Virus record (IMG/VR): IMGVR_UViG_3300028589_000019
Coordinates: 1 to 39,319 of that record
From: a virus
DNA length: 39,319 nucleotides
Strand: one strand, 5' to 3'
This document shows positions 38,817 through 39,319 of this stretch, in pieces. Made by a program: the position numbers and the translations under genes. Within the stretch, counting starts at the first letter, position 1. The number at the start of each line of letters is the position of its first letter. Below the pieces are notes generated by a model, which did no database searches, was not told the DNA's origin, and worked only from the letters and a program-made list of their open reading frames with translations.

Positions 38817-38966
38817 ATCGCTGTCGTGCAAAGGAGTCATTGGTGCAGAGTGGTCGTTAGGTAAAACCCGTAATTGCTGGAAAAACCAATATAGCGACCA
38901 TGCGCGCGCGGTGACGGATGTGTCACCGCTGTGAAGAAAACTCCCGAGACCGTGGCGAGGTCGGCG

Positions 38967-39197
38967 TCATCTGAACCGAGGTAGTGGCCGATCAAGGGGC
39001 TTGAGCGCCGACAGCGTATTGCGAATCAGCGGAGCATCCTTCTCGATGTCGTTCAGCCGGTCACGGATGCGTAGGGCGGTCGGGTGTCCGCCTTGGTGAT
39101 CGACCCAGTCGGCGATCTCTTTGCAGGCAGCCGCGAGGCGCGCTTGCCGAGCGTCGAGCAGGGTGAGGAGGGTGGTGATGGACTCTTTTTCGGACAT
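38967..39197 (-). CDS. Host small helical protein
   Basis: A 76-residue soluble, helical host protein of unknown function (ITTLLTLLDARQARLAAACKEIADWVDHQ). ATG 39197 has GGAGGTG upstream. It is the last gene in the window. A minus-strand hairpin followed by T residues at about 39233-39258 probably ends the next gene outside the window. Confidence 0.72.
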   Translation of the reverse strand: MSEKESITTLLTLLDARQARLAAACKEIADWVDHQGGHPTALRIRDRLNDIEKDAPLIRNTLSALKPLDRPLPRFR

Positions 39198-39319
39198 GGA
39201 ACACCTCCGTTCTATGAAACCTGAGCTGCAGCAAAAAGCCCGCGTGTTGCGAGCCTTCTGCCGTGGGGTGCTGCTCCTTCAGCTGGTTTCAGTATAGACC
39301 CGCTTCTGATCGGCATCAG

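Noticed and set aside
38433-38840. N-terminal extension of the host Cys-rich protein to 38840
   Set aside because: It would read through a strong terminator hairpin at 38790-38816, and a good AAGGAG lies before the ATG at 38717.
1-39319. Defective R-type tailocin instead of a phage
   Set aside because: Terminase, portal, protease, capsid, integrase, replication genes and both att sites are present and intact, so this is a whole prophage despite the PrtN-type activator.

Overview
The window holds an almost complete temperate-phage genome (about 38 kb, attL at 10-61, attR at 38036-38087) integrated in the 3' half of a tRNA-Cys gene, with a short host flank on the right: tRNA-Leu(UAA) and two small host genes. 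The tRNA-Cys/tRNA-Leu pair, the PrtN-type activator and the GC-rich coding style point to Pseudomonas, probably the P. fluorescens group. This is an inference from gene content, not from a search. The phage looks like a mosaic myovirus: an HK97-type head module (HNH, P27-type TerS, TerL, portal, S49 protease, capsid) joined to a Mu-type contractile tail (sheath, tube, gp41 chaperone, tape measure, gpN, gpP, gp45, gp46, gp47, gp48).

Layout. 10-1617: attL, candidate integrase arm sites and an AT-rich two-gene cassette (small membrane protein plus a 348-residue protein sharing its Gly-rich QAG motif). 1632-6935: leftward early operon from promoter PL, carrying integrase, a DUF4224 protein, an HD hydrolase, DUF2303, a PrtN-family activator, a KilA-C/ANT protein and small unknowns. 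7011-8021: CI-like S24 repressor and the divergent switch. 8021-13119: rightward early operon (Cro, CII-like, prim-pol/helicase, an iteron-rich candidate origin, a Q-position protein), interrupted by an antisense DUF4145 gene. 13120-14050: P-box-like repeats, terminators and a moron-like gene between duplicated terminators. 14051-33698: holins, HNH, candidate cos, packaging, head and tail, with a secreted-protein moron at 23174 and a -1 frameshift site at 26565. 33710-37456: glycine-rich tail fibre, fibre chaperone, a decayed stretch, a methyltransferase, GH19 endolysin and nested Rz/Rz1 spanins. 37459-38035: a leftward coiled-coil gene under a near-consensus LexA box, then the second integrase arm.

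How it may work together. The repressor has Arg where the catalytic Lys of the S24 Ser/Lys dyad is expected and no Ala-Gly in its linker, so self-cleavage is doubtful. Two LexA-box-like sites lie at PL and at the attR-proximal gene. PL drives a PrtN homologue, and PrtN-type P-box repeats sit just upstream of the late region. I infer a pyocin-like switch in which SOS acts through LexA to PL and an unidentified antirepressor, and PrtN then turns on the late genes. A further candidate novelty is a hairpin with a conserved CCTCTCACCAA-type loop and unrelated stems in early leaders. Its loop sequence is present a third time at the 5' end of the PL transcript.
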